Origin: Pseudoalteromonas undina
GTDB lineage: Bacteria > Pseudomonadota > Gammaproteobacteria > Enterobacterales > Alteromonadaceae
NCBI RefSeq assembly: GCF_000238275.3
Contig: NZ_AHCF03000003.1
Coordinates: 1,612,001 to 1,676,000 of the forward strand
Direction: 5' to 3'
Length of the DNA: 64,000 nucleotides
The position numbers and the translations under genes were made by a program. Shown piece after piece: positions 9,589 to 18,742 of the stretch. The notes below the pieces were generated by a model that saw only the letters and a program-made list of their open reading frames with translations, did not search any database and was not told the origin of the DNA. The stretch's first letter is position 1; every line of letters begins with the position of its first letter.

Positions 9589-10932
9589 CTATAAAGTATT
9601 TCGACCAATAGAATAATAATTAAAGCCTTTATTTTTTAACCTCTTAGGTTCGAACAAGTTCCGTCCGTCAAAGATAACAGGAGTCGTTAATAGTGACTTT
9701 ATTAACGAAAAATCTGGAGCTTTAAAGTTTTGCCACTCAGTACAAATAACAAGGGCATCTGCATTATTTAATGCTGATTCTTTGGTGCCCATAAAGCTTA
9801 AGTCATTTCGTGCACCATATATACGCTGCGTTTCTTCCATTGCTTCTGGATCATAGGCTTGCACTTTAGCCCCGGCTTCCCATAACTGCTCCATTAGAAT
9901 ACGACTTGGTGCTTCACGCATGTCATCTGTATTAGGTTTAAAGCTTAAACCCCACAACGCAAAAGTCTTGCCTTTTATTGCATCTGGCTTTTGCTCTAAA
10001 TCATAATGCTTAGTAATGTATTCAAATAATTTATGCTTTTGAGCATAATTTACTGCTTCAACTGCTTTGAGTATTTTTGATTCGTAGCCTATGCCGTCAG
10101 TAGTGCGAACAAGTGCTTGTACATCTTTTGGAAAACATGAACCGCCATAGCCGCAACCAGGATAAATAAATTGATAACCAATTCGCGGATCTGAGCCTAT
10201 GCCATGGCGAACATGTTCTATATCAGCCCCTACGCGCTCAGCTATATTAGCCATCTCATTCATAAAACTTATTTTTGTAGCGAGCATGCAGTTAGCTGCA
10301 TATTTAGTAAGTTCAGCACTTTTAATATCCATTACAATAATTTTTTCATGATTTCGATTAAATGGAGCATATAGTTCGCGCATTTGTTCTTCTGCATCAG
10401 CTGAATCGGTACCAATAATTATGCGATCAGGACGTTTACAGTCACTAACAGCAGCCCCCTCTTTTAAAAACTCAGGATTTGATACCACTGAAAAGGTTAA
10501 GTCACTTTTTCGGCTATCAAGAATTGATTGCACTGTTGCTTTAACCTTATCTGCAGTGCCGACGGGAACTGTTGACTTATCGATAATAACTTTTGGCTTT
10601 TGCATATGTGTAGCAATAGTTTCTGCTACTTTTAACACGTATTTTAAATCTGCTGAGCCGTCCTCGTCTGGTGGAGTGCCTACTGCAATAAACTGTAGTT
10701 CACCAAATTCAACACCAAACTGGGCATCTGTCGTAAATGTTAAACGCCCTTCGGCAAAGTTTTTTTCCACTATAGGTGTAAGCCCTGGCTCATATATTGG
10801 GATAATACCTTTTTTTAAGTTTTCTATTCTTGTTTCATCAATATCGACACAGCAAACATCGTGGCCAGCGTCTGCAAAAACTGCGGCTTGAACTAAGCCA
10901 ACGTATCCAATTCCGTAAAAAGTAACCTTCAT
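9589..10932 (-). CDS. ugd: UDP-glucose 6-dehydrogenase
   Basis: At 447 residues this matches the UDP-glucose/GDP-mannose dehydrogenase family. The NAD-binding fold starts at residue 1 ([11 protein letters not shown]). EFLKEGAA, the [20 protein letters not shown] helix and the catalytic Cys266 in [10 protein letters not shown] are all present, and the C-terminal UDP-binding domain contains [17 protein letters not shown]. It oxidises UDP-glucose twice to UDP-glucuronate using two NAD+. It follows galU by a single base, so the pair converts glucose 1-phosphate to UDP-glucuronate for the polysaccharide. Complete, with no unusual features. Confidence 0.97.
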   Translation of the reverse strand: MKVTFYGIGYVGLVQAAVFADAGHDVCCVDIDETRIENLKKGIIPIYEPGLTPIVEKNFAEGRLTFTTDAQFGVEFGELQFIAVGTPPDEDGSADLKYVLKVAETIATHMQKPKVIIDKSTVPVGTADKVKATVQSILDSRKSDLTFSVVSNPEFLKEGAAVSDCKRPDRIIIGTDSADAEEQMRELYAPFNRNHEKIIVMDIKSAELTKYAANCMLATKISFMNEMANIAERVGADIEHVRHGIGSDPRIGYQFIYPGCGYGGSCFPKDVQALVRTTDGIGYESKILKAVEAVNYAQKHKLFEYITKHYDLEQKPDAIKGKTFALWGLSFKPNTDDMREAPSRILMEQLWEAGAKVQAYDPEAMEETQRIYGARNDLSFMGTKESALNNADALVICTEWQNFKAPDFSLIKSLLTTPVIFDGRNLFEPKRLKNKGFNYYSIGRNTL

Positions 10933-10933
10933 T

Positions 10934-11836
10934 TTATATCTCTCGTTGTTTAAGCAGTTCTTTCACACGCTTTGTAAACTCTTCACCCATTGTGGTTGAC
11001 TGCATTGCATACTCGACGTTTGCGAGCATGTAACCTAGTTTTGAGCCGCAGTCATGCGACTTACCTTTTAAATGATACGCTTCAATTGTTTCAAGATGAC
11101 GTAACTGTAGTAATGCATCTGTTAATTGTATTTCGCCGCCAGCACCGGGAGGGGTATATTCGAGCAAGTCCCAAATAGCAGGCGATACAACATAACGCCC
11201 TGTTATTGCTAAATTGCTTGGCGCTTCGTCATTATTTGGTTTTTCAACCATGTTGGTAATGGCTGCATTTTCACCAGGCTGGATTTTTTTACCTGCTAAA
11301 TCAACCACACCATAGTTGTGTACTTCTTGATGTGGGACGGGCTCAACCATAATTTGGTTATGCTGGGTGCGCTCAAATCGGTCGATCATTTGCGTTAAGT
11401 TATCAACCTTTAGGTTCGACTTATATTGATCGATAATTACATCGGGCAACAAAATAGCAAAAGGGTTATTGCCAATGATAGGCCGGGTTTCAAGTATTGC
11501 ATGGCCTAACCCTAACGGCGCCGATTGACGAACCGATATAATGCTTACATCTCTTGGGATTATTGAACGAACTTCTTCTAGCAAGCTGCGTTTTACGCGG
11601 GCCTCTAGAGTGGCTTCTAGTTCAAAGCTAGTATCAAAATGATTTTCTATAGCGTTTTTAGAGGCATGGGTAACCAGCACAATTTCTTTAATACCGGCTT
11701 TTACGGCTTCGTTTACAACATATTGAATGAGGGGCTTATCGACTAGCGGAAGCATTTCCTTTGGTGTTGCTTTTGTAGCTGGTAGCATACGGGTACCCAA
11801 GCCTGCAACAGGCAAGACTGCTTTTAATACTTTCAC
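10934..11836 (-). CDS. galU: UTP-glucose-1-phosphate uridylyltransferase
   Basis: This 300-residue enzyme has the nucleotidyltransferase signature [22 protein letters not shown] at the N-terminus (residues about 8-29) and the [20 protein letters not shown] region typical of GalU. It makes UDP-glucose from glucose 1-phosphate and UTP in the cytoplasm, feeding ugd and other glycosyl transfers. It is the first gene of the minus-strand polysaccharide operon, with a good sigma70-type promoter about 100 bp upstream. Length and motifs are normal. Confidence 0.97.
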   Translation of the reverse strand: MKVLKAVLPVAGLGTRMLPATKATPKEMLPLVDKPLIQYVVNEAVKAGIKEIVLVTHASKNAIENHFDTSFELEATLEARVKRSLLEEVRSIIPRDVSIISVRQSAPLGLGHAILETRPIIGNNPFAILLPDVIIDQYKSNLKVDNLTQMIDRFERTQHNQIMVEPVPHQEVHNYGVVDLAGKKIQPGENAAITNMVEKPNNDEAPSNLAITGRYVVSPAIWDLLEYTPPGAGGEIQLTDALLQLRHLETIEAYHLKGKSHDCGSKLGYMLANVEYAMQSTTMGEEFTKRVKELLKQREI

Positions 11837-11934
11837 TTCAATTCCTTTTATAGTTACTTTTGGTTATAACGTAGATATTTATAAATGCCGCTGCGAATAG
11901 CGAGTTTAAAACACTACTAACCATATGGGCGGGT

Positions 11935-11962
11935 ATTATACACAACACATATAATCGCTCAA
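11935..11962 (-). promoter_or_regulatory. Candidate sigma70 promoter of the galU-ugd polysaccharide operon
   Basis: On the minus strand TTGAGC (11962-11957) is followed after 16 bp by TATAAT (11940-11935). This places transcription start around 11928, leaving a leader of about 90 nt before galU. No JUMPstart/ops-like element was recognised in the leader. Confidence 0.55.
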
Positions 11963-12035
11963 TATAAAAAGCAGCCTTTTTGACTGTTTTAGGTTAATTT
12001 TTTGTTAACTGGTTATTTTTGCCTTTTTTGTAATC

Positions 12036-12064
12036 TATCAATTTACTTTCAATGGGAATATAAT
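12036..12064 (+). promoter_or_regulatory. Weak candidate promoter of the lapG-lapD genes
   Basis: A perfect TATAAT lies at 12059-12064, with a poor -35 hexamer TATCAA 17 bp upstream (12036-12041). The spacing to the lapG start is about 30 bp. The weak -35 suggests activation by another factor or a different sigma factor, if it is real. Confidence 0.35.
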
Positions 12065-12094
12065 AGTGCTGTTAACTTTTAAGGGATGGGATTT

Positions 12095-12793
12095 GTGCGC
12101 GTAGGAATTTGCATAATTATATTAGTGTCTTTTTTTGCTTGTGCACAAGACATGCTTTTACATTTGCGTAATAGCGATATAATTACCCGTGCCAAACAGT
12201 TTTACGGCGATGCAGGCCACCAACGAATAAAAACGTGGCTGAGTTTTATAGATGACTCTGCCAATAAAAGTGAATGGCAAAAAATTCATTTAGTTAATGA
12301 CTTTTTTAATAAGCATATAAAGTACAAAACCGATGACGATCTTTGGCAAAAAAAAGACTACTGGGCCACCCCACTAGAAAGCTTAGGTGTAGGCATGGGT
12401 GACTGCGAAGATTATGTTATTGCTAAATACTTTACTTTAATCGCTTTGGGTATCCCAGAAGAAAAAATACGCTTTATGTATGTACGCCAACGTACCGTTA
12501 ATCAACCGCACATGGTATTAATATACTTTGAACAACCTGACCAAATCCCGTTGGTGCTCGATAATTTTAATACTAAGCTAGTGCCTGCTAGTAATCGTGG
12601 CGATTTAAAGCCTATATATAGTTTTAACGGCCAAGGCTTGTGGTTAGCCAAATCGAAAGGGTTAGGTAATAAGGTTAAAAATAGCCGTGGGGTTTCTGCT
12701 TGGAACACTATGCTAGAACGAATTGAACAAGGTGAGCTTGCGCCCGCTAATGGTAACAACAAAGGAACTAGTAGTTATGTCTCGAATCTTTAA
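12095..12793 (+). CDS. lapG: LapG-like periplasmic cysteine protease (BTLCP family)
   Basis: Starting at the GTG at 12095 (AAGGGA 8 bp upstream; an ATG at 12086 would sit on that site) the protein is 232 residues. It has a hydrophobic signal peptide ending around FFACA. The bacterial transglutaminase-like cysteine protease triad is visible: Cys104 in GDCEDY, His139 in QPHMVL and Asp156 in LVLDN. LapG cleaves large RTX adhesins of the LapA type near their N-terminal retention domain, releasing biofilm cells when c-di-GMP is low. It overlaps lapD by 17 bp, the classic regulator pair. No LapA-like adhesin gene is in the window. Confidence 0.9.
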   Translation: MRVGICIIILVSFFACAQDMLLHLRNSDIITRAKQFYGDAGHQRIKTWLSFIDDSANKSEWQKIHLVNDFFNKHIKYKTDDDLWQKKDYWATPLESLGVGMGDCEDYVIAKYFTLIALGIPEEKIRFMYVRQRTVNQPHMVLIYFEQPDQIPLVLDNFNTKLVPASNRGDLKPIYSFNGQGLWLAKSKGLGNKVKNSRGVSAWNTMLERIEQGELAPANGNNKGTSSYVSNL

Positions 12794-14783
12794 ATATGGA
12801 TTGAGTTTGAAGACCCAAGTTTATGGCTTGATCATTTTAATTTCGATTATTTCATTTTGTGTACGCGTTATTACCGACGTGGATACAACCCGTAATTACT
12901 TACAAACGCAAATGGCCAGTCATGCGCAAGACACTGCTACTAGTTTAGGGCTTTCTATATCTCCTTATTTAGAAGACGACAGCCTAATGATTGCCCAGAC
13001 GATGGCAACCGCTATTTTTGACTCTGGTTACTACAGTGAAATTAAGTTTACTGATGTACAAAATAATACTGTATTTGAGTTACAAAACCCTAAACGCGTT
13101 GAATCAGTTCCTAGTTGGTTTATTAGTGCTGTTGAACTAAGTGCCCCGACTATGCATTCTGAAATAAATAATGGCTGGATGATGGCGGGTACACTTGATG
13201 TAACTAGCCATACAGGGCAATCGTATTTAACCTTGTGGCAACACACTCTTCGCAGCTTATATAGCTCGTTTTTACTATTGGCTGCATCACTCGCTATTGC
13301 ATTTTTAATATTACGTGCGGTATTTAAGCCATTAAAAGCAGTAGAAGATCAAGCCACTTTAGTAACCCGCAAACGCTTTACCTTAAATAAAGAAATACCG
13401 GTAGCAAGGGAGCTTCGTACTGTTACACAAGCCATCAATAACATGGTTTTAAACTTACAAAGTACGTTTGATTCATTGACCAAGCAAACTCAAGCACTGA
13501 CCGAAGAAGTATATATAGATTCGTTAACGGGGCTAGGTAACCGTAAGTCGTTTGAAAACCACTTTAATTCTGTTGTAAATAACATTTCAGACGATGCGCC
13601 AATTACTGCGTTGATGCTTACCCTGCCCTCATTAAATAATATAAACCAAATAGTAAGTTACCAAGATGGTGACCAGCATGTATTAGATGCAGCTAAAATA
13701 CTGAAACATGTCACAGAAGAATTACCAAATTCAACGGTATTTAGATTGAATGGCGGCACGTTTGTGTTACTTGCCCCTTATGACGTTTTATTTTTAAATA
13801 AAGCTCGTTTGGAGCTAAGTGATACATTAAGTAAAAAAGAAAACAGCCTACACATAAATGGCTATGCAAATTTAGCTATAGTTGCAGTTGAACAAGGTGT
13901 AAGTGTTGGTGAAGTACTGTCGTTGCTTGACACCGGGTGTACTATAGGCGAAGACACTACAATTGATAATAACGATAAAGAGTCACTATTTAGCGTTAAC
14001 CAGTGGCGTAAGCTGATTAAGTCGATTATCAATGCTGGTGAAGTGAGCTTTTCGGTACAGCCCGTAAAACAAGCTAATAAAGTTAATGCTCAATGTTACT
14101 TTGAAGTGTTTTCTCACTTTATCCATGATGGCGAAAAAGTTAATAATGGCCACTTATTTGCCATGGCCGAAAAGTTAAATTTAACTGAAGAACTCGATAA
14201 AAAAATTATACGCAATTTTGTTGATATTAAAGAGCAATACCCAAATGAAGTATTTGCACTAAATCTTAGTAAGGCATCTTTATATTCAACTGACTTTATA
14301 GAATGGCTTACTCTTTATTCGCATACTAAACCGGTTATAAAAACTAACTTACTGTTTGAACTGCATGAAATAAGCTTATTGTATAATGTGCATGTTGCAT
14401 CGTTACATATAGATGCAATTAAAGAGTTGGGTATTAACGTATGTATTGAGCACTTTGGCACCAGCTTAACATCGTTTAGATATTTACAAGGTCTTGATAT
14501 TGAATATGTAAAAATAGATGGTAGCTACATTCAAGACTTAGTAACTAATCCGCAAAGCCAATTTTATATTCAAACAGTTAATAATATTTGTCATGGTTTT
14601 GGGATTAAAGTTTTAGCCTGTTTAATTGAAAAAAACGAGACTTTAGAAATACTTGAAGACTTAGGATGTGATGGTGTACAAGGTAATTTAATACTGCCAC
14701 CATCAAAAATTATTAAATCTAATGAAAATGGCGTAAATAAAGAGTTTACTTTTTGCACCGATGCGCTAAAATTTTGCAATTAG
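12777..14783 (+). CDS. lapD: LapD-like inside-out c-di-GMP receptor
   Basis: The start is the ATG at 12777 (AAAGGAAC upstream), giving 668 residues. TM1 is near residues 8-30, a periplasmic LapD_MoxY-type domain follows, and TM2 is around 159-181. A HAMP domain leads to a GGDEF-like domain with a degenerate motif (NGGTF near residue 325) and an EAL-like domain that reads EVF near residue 442. Both enzymatic signatures are lost, as expected for a receptor. LapD binds c-di-GMP through the EAL fold and then sequesters LapG in the periplasm. Co-transcription with lapG supports the assignment. Confidence 0.9.
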   Translation: MSRIFKYGLSLKTQVYGLIILISIISFCVRVITDVDTTRNYLQTQMASHAQDTATSLGLSISPYLEDDSLMIAQTMATAIFDSGYYSEIKFTDVQNNTVFELQNPKRVESVPSWFISAVELSAPTMHSEINNGWMMAGTLDVTSHTGQSYLTLWQHTLRSLYSSFLLLAASLAIAFLILRAVFKPLKAVEDQATLVTRKRFTLNKEIPVARELRTVTQAINNMVLNLQSTFDSLTKQTQALTEEVYIDSLTGLGNRKSFENHFNSVVNNISDDAPITALMLTLPSLNNINQIVSYQDGDQHVLDAAKILKHVTEELPNSTVFRLNGGTFVLLAPYDVLFLNKARLELSDTLSKKENSLHINGYANLAIVAVEQGVSVGEVLSLLDTGCTIGEDTTIDNNDKESLFSVNQWRKLIKSIINAGEVSFSVQPVKQANKVNAQCYFEVFSHFIHDGEKVNNGHLFAMAEKLNLTEELDKKIIRNFVDIKEQYPNEVFALNLSKASLYSTDFIEWLTLYSHTKPVIKTNLLFELHEISLLYNVHVASLHIDAIKELGINVCIEHFGTSLTSFRYLQGLDIEYVKIDGSYIQDLVTNPQSQFYIQTVNNICHGFGIKVLACLIEKNETLEILEDLGCDGVQGNLILPPSKIIKSNENGVNKEFTFCTDALKFCN

Positions 14784-14804
14784 TACTCAACCAAGGGACG
14801 AGAA

Positions 14805-15350
14805 ATGAAAAAATTACTTTTAGCTGGCTTAGTCGCTAGCGCAACAGCACTTACTGCTCTTCCAACCTATGCACAAACGGATAATGCTGCGGTGGTTCAA
14901 GAAGTGGGCATAAATAGCATAATTGATATTCTTAATAATGTAACAGCAGATACTTCACCTGAGCAATTACGCGAAGATTTAGTAGAAGCTATTAAACGCA
15001 TTTGTAAAAACAAAGAAGAAGTTAAGTTAGACGAAAAGCTGCTTAATGGCGCATGTGGCGCTGCAGATATTGATGCAATGGTTGCCGCTGTTGTAGCTAA
15101 CTTTGGTGCAGATAACCCTTTAATTTCTGACTTTTTAGCAGCACTTACAGCTGCAGGCTTAGACTCTGATGCAATTACACTGGCAGCAATTACTGCGGGT
15201 GTTGATGCTACGACCGCTTCTGAAGCAACTGCTGCAGGTCCGGGTACTGACCAGCCAGCTCCACCAGTAGTAAGCTTACCAACATTACCTACACCTCCAG
15301 GTTCTGGTGGTACAGGCGGTGATAACGGTATATCTGAAGTCGGTAACTAG
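14805..15350 (+). CDS. Unrecognised small exported protein downstream of lapD
   Basis: A 181-residue protein with a clear signal peptide (cleavage after LPTYA, residue about 23) and ribosome binding site GGGACGAG. The mature part is mostly alanine-rich helix, with two cysteines (KRICKN and GACGA) about 17 residues apart that could form a disulfide. The tail (from residue about 143) is proline- and glycine-rich, ending PGSGGTGGDNGISEVGN. It lies 21 bp after lapD and before a strong terminator, so it is probably in the lapG-lapD transcript. I do not recognise a family. A periplasmic or surface role connected with adhesion or polysaccharide is only suggested by position. Confidence 0.75.
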   Translation: MKKLLLAGLVASATALTALPTYAQTDNAAVVQEVGINSIIDILNNVTADTSPEQLREDLVEAIKRICKNKEEVKLDEKLLNGACGAADIDAMVAAVVANFGADNPLISDFLAALTAAGLDSDAITLAAITAGVDATTASEATAAGPGTDQPAPPVVSLPTLPTPPGSGGTGGDNGISEVGN

Positions 15351-15370
15351 TTTTTACTTTTAGTATATTT

Positions 15371-15397
15371 AAACGCAGCCTATTGGCTGCGTTTTTA
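15371..15397 (+). terminator. Rho-independent terminator after the lapGD unit
   Basis: A perfect 10-bp stem AAACGCAGCC / GGCTGCGTTT (15371-15380 with 15385-15394) with loop TATT runs into a T tract. It stands 20 bp after the small exported-protein gene and ends just before the next reading frame. Confidence 0.85.
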
Positions 15398-15399
15398 CT

Positions 15400-16731
15400 T
15401 TGTTTGAGTTTATTTTGAATCGTTTTATATTCTTTCTTATTTGTTTGACCCTATTTTTACTCCCTCTTCCTTTAGGTAGTTACCGACCTTGGGCAATTTT
15501 AGCTATTGGCATTTTAACTAGCTTTACCTTTATTACTCACCTTACCCACAGTGTGTTAAATAACAACCAATCGCTGTTTCCACCCCGCTATTCTTGGCCA
15601 CTATTTTTTACTCTAAGTGCAGTTGTTTTAGTTTGTGGTATACAACTATTTAGCGTAAGCGTTGATGCATTTCAAACCAAACAAATGTTATTAAAAAGCA
15701 GCTTTTTACTCATGTTGAGCTGGCTCGTATTTAACTACTGCAATAGTGCCGAGCGAATTAAAAAATTAATTTATGCTGTTATTTGTGCCGGTGTATTTCA
15801 AGCTTTGTATGCTAGTTATTTAAACTTATCGCCCGATATAGTAAGTCCTTTATTTGGTTACAAACATACAGATCGTGCAATTGGTACTTTTACCTATTCT
15901 AACTTTTTAGCTAATTACTTAGCTTTATGTTTATGTTTAGGCATTGGTGTTTTAATTAGCGAATTAAAACGCACTAACAATGGCTATAAACCTACTTTAA
16001 AACAAACGCTACGCGCCTGGGCCGAAATATTATTGAGCTCTAAAATCATTTTACGAATTTCGTTAATTATTATTATTGTGGCGCTTATTTTAACTCGCAG
16101 CCGTATGGGTAACTCGGCCTTTTTTATCGCTTTAATAATAGTAAGCTTACTAGCGCTGTTTGTTTATAAGCAAAAGCCTAAAGCATTTAAATTGCTGATT
16201 GTGAGCTTTTTCATTATCGATTTAATTATTATTGGTGCCATTTTCGATGTAGAAAAAGTAAAACAACGGATTAGCGAAACCAGCTTGCAGTCGGAAACAC
16301 GGGATGAAGTTGTACGAGACTCAATTCCGCTGATTTTAGATAACCCATTATTGGGCTCTGGTGGCGGTACTTTTTATACTGCGTTTCCTGCGTATCAATC
16401 TGAGCCCTACTCTGGTTATTACGACAATGCGCATAACGATTATGTGCAATTTGCAGTTGAGCTAGGCATTCCTGCCACAGCGTTATTAGGACTCCTGGTG
16501 CTTTATTGTTTGTGGTTATGTATTAATACTATGCGAACGCGTAAAACAGCGCTTTATCAGGGGGTGGCGTTTGGTTGCGCTACAGCTATTGTAGCAATGA
16601 TGCTACATTCGTCAGTTGATTACTCTTTACAAGCCGGCGCAAACTCAATGCTGTTTATAGTGGTGTTATGTTTAGCTATATTGACCAACAAGTTACCGGC
16701 ACCAAAACGGATTAAAAAACGACGAAGTTAA
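15400..16731 (+). CDS. Wzy_C family O-antigen ligase/polymerase-like membrane protein
   Basis: About 443 residues with some twelve membrane helices. The Wzy_C domain contains TRSRMGNSAFF, then a periplasmic loop with LGSGGGTFYTAFPAYQ and YDNAHNDYVQFAVELGIPA, the arginine- and histidine-containing active loop of O-antigen ligases and polymerases. The start is uncertain: no in-frame ATG is near, and the first candidates are TTG at 15400 or TTG at 15415, directly after a strong terminator. It ends in a very basic tail (KRIKKRRS). It may ligate or polymerise a surface glycan, possibly that of the divergent operon. Its lack of an obvious promoter and ribosome site is odd. Confidence 0.75.
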   Translation: MFEFILNRFIFFLICLTLFLLPLPLGSYRPWAILAIGILTSFTFITHLTHSVLNNNQSLFPPRYSWPLFFTLSAVVLVCGIQLFSVSVDAFQTKQMLLKSSFLLMLSWLVFNYCNSAERIKKLIYAVICAGVFQALYASYLNLSPDIVSPLFGYKHTDRAIGTFTYSNFLANYLALCLCLGIGVLISELKRTNNGYKPTLKQTLRAWAEILLSSKIILRISLIIIIVALILTRSRMGNSAFFIALIIVSLLALFVYKQKPKAFKLLIVSFFIIDLIIIGAIFDVEKVKQRISETSLQSETRDEVVRDSIPLILDNPLLGSGGGTFYTAFPAYQSEPYSGYYDNAHNDYVQFAVELGIPATALLGLLVLYCLWLCINTMRTRKTALYQGVAFGCATAIVAMMLHSSVDYSLQAGANSMLFIVVLCLAILTNKLPAPKRIKKRRS

Positions 16732-16788
16732 CGGGCTGCGGGGGTCGGGTTACGGGCCTAATCTCGAAACCCGTCGCCCGCCGCTCGC
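16728..16788. repeat. REP-like GC-rich palindromic intergenic repeat, copy 1
   Basis: A 61-bp GC-rich island starting TTAACGGGCTG directly at the stop codon of the preceding gene. Its two halves are imperfect inverted repeats around CGGGTT...AACCCG, about 15 of 20 positions pairing. About 85% of positions match the copy at 35439-35499. Such elements act as REP/BIME-type hairpins at 3' ends; the family is not identified here. Confidence 0.75.
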
Positions 16789-16878
16789 GACATTAAAAAA
16801 ATGACGTGACATGAAATCGCTGCTACAAGTTGGCAATAATATCAACCTAACACCTAAAACCTAATTCCTGTATTTAAA

Positions 16879-18738
16879 TTACTGTTCTTCTAAATCAAAT
16901 TCGGTGGTGTGGCCGTCCCCGTGGATTAACTGGTACCTTGCTAAATTACCCGCTTCAAGCGTGACTAAACTAATCGCTGAATCGCTTACTAAGTACTTTT
17001 GCCCTTTTCCTTTAGTTTGGTGCTTGTCTACTTCCATATGCCAGCGTTTGGTAAAAAAGTTTAGTGGGCTTTTGGGGCCGTATAAAATAGAGTCGAGCTT
17101 GTCGAGTACATTTATTAACTTTCGCGGAAACTCATTTTTAATGCCACTTGCAGTCAGTTGCCAAATTCTGTTGGGGTGATCGCCAAAACGCTTTTGCACC
17201 GAAAAACAAAATGAATAGTGTACATCGCCGGATAAAATCAGCGTTTCGTTTGGGGTGTCGGTGCGCCTAAAGGTGTTAAGTAACTTTTTGGCTGAGCCTT
17301 CGTGCGCCATCCAGTTTTCTACATCAACCATAAGTGGTTGCCCACACATGTTAAACACCGCTTGAATTGCCTCAATCGATTTAACTCCAAACACGGGAGC
17401 AGGCGACACAATAATGACTTTGTCGTGGCTTAATAGGCTTTCTTCAAGCTCTGTGAGGCGTTCCCAATCAAGTAAACCTGAAGGTTCGTTAAAATTTTGC
17501 TCATTACGCCAACGGTGCGTACGGGTATCGAGCACCACCACTTTAGGAATGGTCATTAACTCATAATGCCAATGGCTAAAGTCGTTCAGGTGCTTATCAA
17601 AGCTTTTAAATTGCCACTGCTTATCACCGGCTAAACCGTCGTTAAAAGGGCTCAGTAACGATCCGGTTTTTTGTAGTGCGTCGTTGCCCATTCCCTGAAA
17701 CAACCAATAGCTCGCTAAGCCATTATTTACAATACGCTTGCTGCTAGGGTTTTGATTAATGGCTTGCTCCCACCCTGCGGTGAGGTTCCAATCGTCGGTT
17801 ACATCATGGTCATCAAACATCATTAAGGTAGATACGTTGGCAAACAATCGCTCTACCTTTGCTAAACCTTGTGCATAGTCAATTAATGCGGCTTTTTCTG
17901 CATTAAATAGCGTTTGATTTTTTTCGTTACCACCTGAGTAACTTAAGTTATTTAGGTCAATGTATTGCCATGCTTGGCTACTAAAATTGAGTAAATACAG
18001 CGCTACAAACTCTTCAAAATGAATTAGGTGGTTATACGCTTTAACACTGGAAAAATGCGGTTCGTCCTTTTTTAACCAATAGCCAATACCTAGTTTTGAG
18101 CGGTTTTTCCATGAAGTAGTTGGTAACAAGTAATGGCGACCATATAGTTGCTCTGCAATGTCAGCGGGTAAATCTAAATCAAGTGGCTGCTCTTTATAAA
18201 TACCTAAGTGTTTAATTAGCTGATGTATAGCTAGTAGCATAGGGCCAGCTACATCGTCAGCATAAATTTGATCGCCCGAAAGCAATAATAACTGTGCCCC
18301 CTGCTGTTCATTACTTCGCTGAACGGCTTGCCAATGGCTTGAACTTACTAGGCTGTCTTTTGCAGGATGATGCGCATTGCGGCACGAACCATGTAATATT
18401 TGTGTCAGTTTTTTGGGGATCACAAATTCAGGTAATGGCTTATTGTTAAAGCTAAACGCAGATAAATCAACAGGGCTGTCATCAAAAAATAGTTGGTATA
18501 ATAATAAAGTATCGCGCGGGAATTGGCTGTTTATAGGTTTAATTACCACAAACTGTAAGAATAAATGCTCCCCTAGCCTTATGGTGTCTTGTTCGCTATA
18601 GCACTCGTAGCCAATTAGCTCTACACGGCAATTTACTGGCTTTGAAGTAGCAAACTGAATACAAACTGCAGCTTTTTCTGCTCGGCGCACCATGGGCCCC
18701 ATAATTAACAGCGGGTGTTGCACCGAGAGAATCGTCAT
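16879..18738 (-). CDS. PhoD-like metallophosphatase
   Basis: A 619-residue protein without a signal peptide. PhoD-type metal-binding motifs are present: GSCRN at 117-121, SGDQIYADD at 154-162, FDDHDVTDDW at 308-317, LDTRTH at 403-408 and SGDVHYS at 503-509. The first about 105 residues resemble the beta-sandwich that precedes the catalytic domain in this family. PhoD enzymes are phosphodiesterases/phosphomonoesterases, usually exported; the lack of a signal here suggests a cytoplasmic member, as seen in several proteobacterial homologues. It lies 4 bp after the TatD-type gene and probably ends that operon. Substrate unknown. Confidence 0.85.
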   Translation of the reverse strand: MTILSVQHPLLIMGPMVRRAEKAAVCIQFATSKPVNCRVELIGYECYSEQDTIRLGEHLFLQFVVIKPINSQFPRDTLLLYQLFFDDSPVDLSAFSFNNKPLPEFVIPKKLTQILHGSCRNAHHPAKDSLVSSSHWQAVQRSNEQQGAQLLLLSGDQIYADDVAGPMLLAIHQLIKHLGIYKEQPLDLDLPADIAEQLYGRHYLLPTTSWKNRSKLGIGYWLKKDEPHFSSVKAYNHLIHFEEFVALYLLNFSSQAWQYIDLNNLSYSGGNEKNQTLFNAEKAALIDYAQGLAKVERLFANVSTLMMFDDHDVTDDWNLTAGWEQAINQNPSSKRIVNNGLASYWLFQGMGNDALQKTGSLLSPFNDGLAGDKQWQFKSFDKHLNDFSHWHYELMTIPKVVVLDTRTHRWRNEQNFNEPSGLLDWERLTELEESLLSHDKVIIVSPAPVFGVKSIEAIQAVFNMCGQPLMVDVENWMAHEGSAKKLLNTFRRTDTPNETLILSGDVHYSFCFSVQKRFGDHPNRIWQLTASGIKNEFPRKLINVLDKLDSILYGPKSPLNFFTKRWHMEVDKHQTKGKGQKYLVSDSAISLVTLEAGNLARYQLIHGDGHTTEFDLEEQ

Positions 18739-18742
18739 GAGG

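Noticed and set aside
11837..12085. JUMPstart/ops element before the polysaccharide operon
   Set aside because: No GGCGGTAG-type core was found on the minus strand in the galU leader.
12086..12094. ATG at 12086 as the lapG start
   Set aside because: It lies within the probable ribosome binding site; the GTG at 12095 has correct spacing and a cleaner signal peptide.
12723..12776. Upstream start adding 18 residues to LapD
   Set aside because: The added residues are shadow sequence of lapG; the ATG at 12777 has a good ribosome site and places TM1 at the usual distance.
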